Positions 5,023 through 6,726 of a stretch of DNA of 6,726 nt are shown piece by piece. This DNA comes from Mageeibacillus sp. UBA5734 (GTDB lineage Bacteria; Bacillota; Clostridia; Saccharofermentanales; UBA5734), in NCBI GenBank assembly GCA_002419365.1, contig DIGA01000027.1:1-6726 (forward strand). The letters are read 5' to 3'. The notes below the pieces were generated by a model, which saw only the letters and a list, made by a program, of their open reading frames with translations, had not been told where the DNA came from and did not search any database. Made by a program: the position numbers and the translations under genes. Numbering within the stretch: the stretch's first letter is position 1; every line of letters starts with the position of its first letter.

Positions 5023-6393
5023 TCATGGTTTGTATTGCCGGATCTGACCAAATGATAAACCGAGTAAGGTCAGAAAAAATGGGAACGTATAAAACATCGT
5101 GTTGCTGAAAAGAGAATTGACCAGATAGGCACCAACGGTACAGAAGATCCCAACGGTCAGCCAATCAAACTTTTTCCAGTTCACCAGGAAATTGCGCAAA
5201 TGGAAGATCAGGCCCGCAATGTAAAATAACAGGGCTGGTATGCCCAGGCTGGCAGCAAAATAGATGAATTCATTGTGGGGTCGATCGTTGTAGGTCACTC
5301 CGTGTTCTATAAAGGGCTGACCAAGGCAATCTGGACCATATCCGAACCATGGCCGTTCACTTGCGAGTTTTGCACCGACTGTCCAGAGCAGCCATCGCCC
5401 AGACCCGGCTGACCCGGCGGATTGATCACCACTGGTAACCTTGGCGATATCCCGGAAAAAGAGGCTCGTATCTCGGCCGATTCCGTTCAGCCAGAGGTTG
5501 ATCCCTGCCGATATCAGGACAAAGAGTGCCAGCGCAACAACCAAACGTCTGTTTTGCGACCGGTCGGATTTCTTTGGCCTGAAAATGACGACCAGCACCA
5601 TGCCGCCGACAGCGGCCAGAAAAGGCCCGAAAGAGTTATTAACCAGCAAGGCGGCGATCGCGGCGCCATACGAAAGATACCAGCACCATGTTGCGAACCG
5701 GCGCTCTGGCGGGGTGATCAGTATCAAGGTCAGATTGATGAAGGTGGCGAATAGAAAATAGTAGGCTGTGTGATTGAACTGCAAAAAAATACCGGAATAA
5801 TTGGACCCGAATTTTTCAGGCCGCCAATAAAGCAGATATTGAGCAGACACAATCATCGAGCTGATACCGAATGAGGCGAGCAGCAATTCGATTTTTTTCT
5901 GGTTGCGAATCAGCGCAGCACAGGCAAAGATGCCTGTATAAGCCAGATAGGTCAGGAGGCCTTCTCGGCGATAGGCATCGCCGAAAAAGGCAAGCAGTCG
6001 GTTGCTCGACACCGCTGTGGCAATCATGCTCCAGATCAGCATCAAAAGCAGACTGAAAGCGAGGGCTTTGGACGAAAAGGTTTTCAGCAGCCCTTCTGTG
6101 AAATGATTCTTAACGACAGCAACTAAACCGACCAGCACACCCAGATTGCCCAGGATTTGCAGGACTTGTGCCCAAGTCGTAGCTGCCAGATCCAGATTCA
6201 GCAGGGTCAGGAATGGATCGTCCTGCTGGATCAGATAATAGGCGAAAACCATGAAAACCGGCGACAGGCACCAGAGAGAGAGGAGCACAAGCGCGATCGT
6301 CTCCAGACCTTGCTCTGGAATCGCATTGACCAGCTGCCGGACCGAGGTCATTTCAGATAATTCTTGCCAGGTTTGCTTGATCGGCTTCTTCAT
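5023..6393 (-). CDS. O-antigen ligase/polymerase (Wzy_C) family membrane protein, 456 residues
   Basis: About 12 hydrophobic segments are visible (roughly residues 30-54, 74-94, 110-128, 144-161, 168-190, 205-226, 235-254, 255-271, 283-302, 378-402, 413-431 and 436-452). A large extracytoplasmic loop lies at about 303-377. The loop carries the Wzy_C signature: GSGRWLLW with R333, then ERPWFGYG, then RPHNEF with H373, the position of the conserved catalytic-loop histidine of WaaL-type ligases. The family transfers or polymerises undecaprenol-linked glycans at the membrane; it includes WaaL, Wzy-like polymerases and protein O-glycosyltransferases, which cannot be told apart here. ATG 6393 is chosen because AAGGT (6405-6401) lies 7 nt before it; a TTG at 6408 is the only further extension. 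Composition is more AT-rich than the convergent operon, and no glycosyltransferase or LPS gene is next to it, so it may be an orphan or acquired gene. An upstream terminator separates it from the DsrE gene. Confidence 0.85.
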   Translation of the reverse strand: MKKPIKQTWQELSEMTSVRQLVNAIPEQGLETIALVLLSLWCLSPVFMVFAYYLIQQDDPFLTLLNLDLAATTWAQVLQILGNLGVLVGLVAVVKNHFTEGLLKTFSSKALAFSLLLMLIWSMIATAVSSNRLLAFFGDAYRREGLLTYLAYTGIFACAALIRNQKKIELLLASFGISSMIVSAQYLLYWRPEKFGSNYSGIFLQFNHTAYYFLFATFINLTLILITPPERRFATWCWYLSYGAAIAALLVNNSFGPFLAAVGGMVLVVIFRPKKSDRSQNRRLVVALALFVLISAGINLWLNGIGRDTSLFFRDIAKVTSGDQSAGSAGSGRWLLWTVGAKLASERPWFGYGPDCLGQPFIEHGVTYNDRPHNEFIYFAASLGIPALLFYIAGLIFHLRNFLVNWKKFDWLTVGIFCTVGAYLVNSLFSNTMFYTFPFFLTLLGLSFGQIRQYKP

Positions 6394-6425
6394 AGGATTA
6401 ACCTTCAATCGTTTGAATTTTTACA

Positions 6426-6443
6426 AAGATCCAGGTTGATCTT
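6426..6443 (-). promoter_or_regulatory. Perfect inverted repeat upstream of the O-antigen-ligase-like gene
   Basis: AAGATC (6426-6431) and GATCTT (6438-6443) form a perfect 6-bp inverted repeat with a 6-bp spacer, 33 bp before the start codon. On the minus strand it fills most of the 17-bp gap between a poor -35 (TTGGTA) and a poor -10 (TGTAAA), each 4 of 6 to consensus. It may be an operator within a weak promoter, or a small hairpin in the leader. Both readings are tentative. Confidence 0.3.
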
Positions 6444-6446
6444 ACC

Positions 6447-6479
6447 AAAAAAAGAGGGGGCACGGTCAAGTGCTCCCTC
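6447..6479 (-). terminator. Rho-independent terminator after the DsrE-family gene
   Basis: On the minus strand GAGGGAGCAC (6479-6470) pairs with GTGCCCCCTC (6463-6454), a 10-bp stem with one mismatch. The loop is 6 nt, and seven T residues (6453-6447) follow directly. It lies 38 bp after the DsrE-family stop codon and separates that transcript from the membrane-protein gene. Confidence 0.9.
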
Positions 6480-6517
6480 CAATTGATCTGGAAAATTTCT
6501 TTGCAGTCTGATCTTCC

Positions 6518-6726
6518 TTAGATAAACAGATTCGTGTCCGATGTCTCGGCTGCACCGAGCATGGTGGCGACGCCACCGATCTCGACGCCGTCGATCAGTT
6601 CTTCCGGCTTGATGCCCATGACGTCCATCGACATCTGGCAGGCGACGATCTTGACACCGTACTCGATCGCCGATTCGATCAGCTCTTCGAGCGAGGCGAC
6701 GTTTTTGGATTTCATGATCGCCCGCA
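6518..6726 (-). CDS. DsrE/DsrF-like family protein, C-terminal part (5' end outside window)
   Basis: The frame is open from the right edge (…RAIMKSKNV) to TAA 6520-6518, giving 68 visible residues. The helix SLEELIESAIEYGVKI is followed by the strand and conserved cysteine loop VACQMSMDVMGIKPEEL. The end GGVATML…LFI is typical of DsrE2/YrkE-like proteins (often annotated 'peroxiredoxin family' or DsrE family). Members carry or relay sulfur on the conserved Cys and are usually encoded with rhodanese and TusA genes; a rhodanese end is present at the far edge of this window, on the opposite strand. ATG 6715 lies inside the domain and is not the true start. No membrane segment is visible in the part seen. 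The terminator at 6447-6479 makes it the last gene of its unit. The precise sulfur donor and acceptor are unknown. Confidence 0.87.
   Translation of the reverse strand, partial: RAIMKSKNVASLEELIESAIEYGVKIVACQMSMDVMGIKPEELIDGVEIGGVATMLGAAETSDTNLFI

Noticed and set aside
5422..5761. Two overlapping plus-strand ORFs of about 110 codons opposite the membrane-protein gene
   Set aside because: The minus-strand frame has hydrophobic segments and the Wzy_C loop; these plus-strand frames have no motif or SD.

Overview
The window is bacterial DNA with dense gene packing, clear Shine-Dalgarno (SD) sequences and rho-independent terminators. Both edges cut through genes for small sulfur-transfer proteins: a rhodanese at the left and a DsrE-family protein at the right. 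These, together with the GRP-type ribbon-helix-helix protein and the style of the O-antigen-ligase-like protein, fit an anaerobe of fairly high GC, perhaps a Clostridia/Negativicutes-type Firmicute or a deltaproteobacterial-type anaerobe. I cannot fix the taxon from this sequence.

Layout. (1) 1-212, plus strand: C-terminal end of a rhodanese, closed by a strong hairpin terminator at 256-294. (2) 364-874, minus strand: a small two-gene unit, a ribbon-helix-helix regulator (680-874) followed by an unrecognised 63-residue protein (364-555). It has a near-consensus promoter at 921-949. (3) 875-1151: a divergent intergenic region with a small palindrome and, before the next gene, a strong SD that serves a 10-codon mini-ORF in the wrong frame. 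(4) 1152-4945, plus strand: two genes 38 bp apart that look like one operon. The first encodes an M24 (aminopeptidase P/creatinase-fold) metallohydrolase with all five metal ligands. The second encodes an 858-residue fusion of a xylose-isomerase-like TIM barrel and an acyl-CoA synthetase, with the key residues of both enzymes intact. (5) 5023-6393, minus strand: a polytopic O-antigen ligase/polymerase (Wzy_C) family protein, visibly more AT-rich than the operon it converges on. (6) 6518-6726, minus strand: C-terminal end of a DsrE-family protein, closed by a strong terminator at 6447-6479.

How the genes may work together. The M24 hydrolase and the TIM-barrel/acyl-CoA synthetase fusion probably act on one small-molecule pathway: cleaving or processing a substrate, isomerising a sugar-like or keto-acid compound, and activating a carboxylate as its CoA thioester. 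The substrate cannot be read from the sequence. The ligase-like membrane protein belongs to envelope glycan assembly and has no glycosyltransferase neighbours here. The regulator unit is probably self-regulating and might also affect the divergent operon. No tRNA, rRNA, CRISPR array or insertion sequence was seen.
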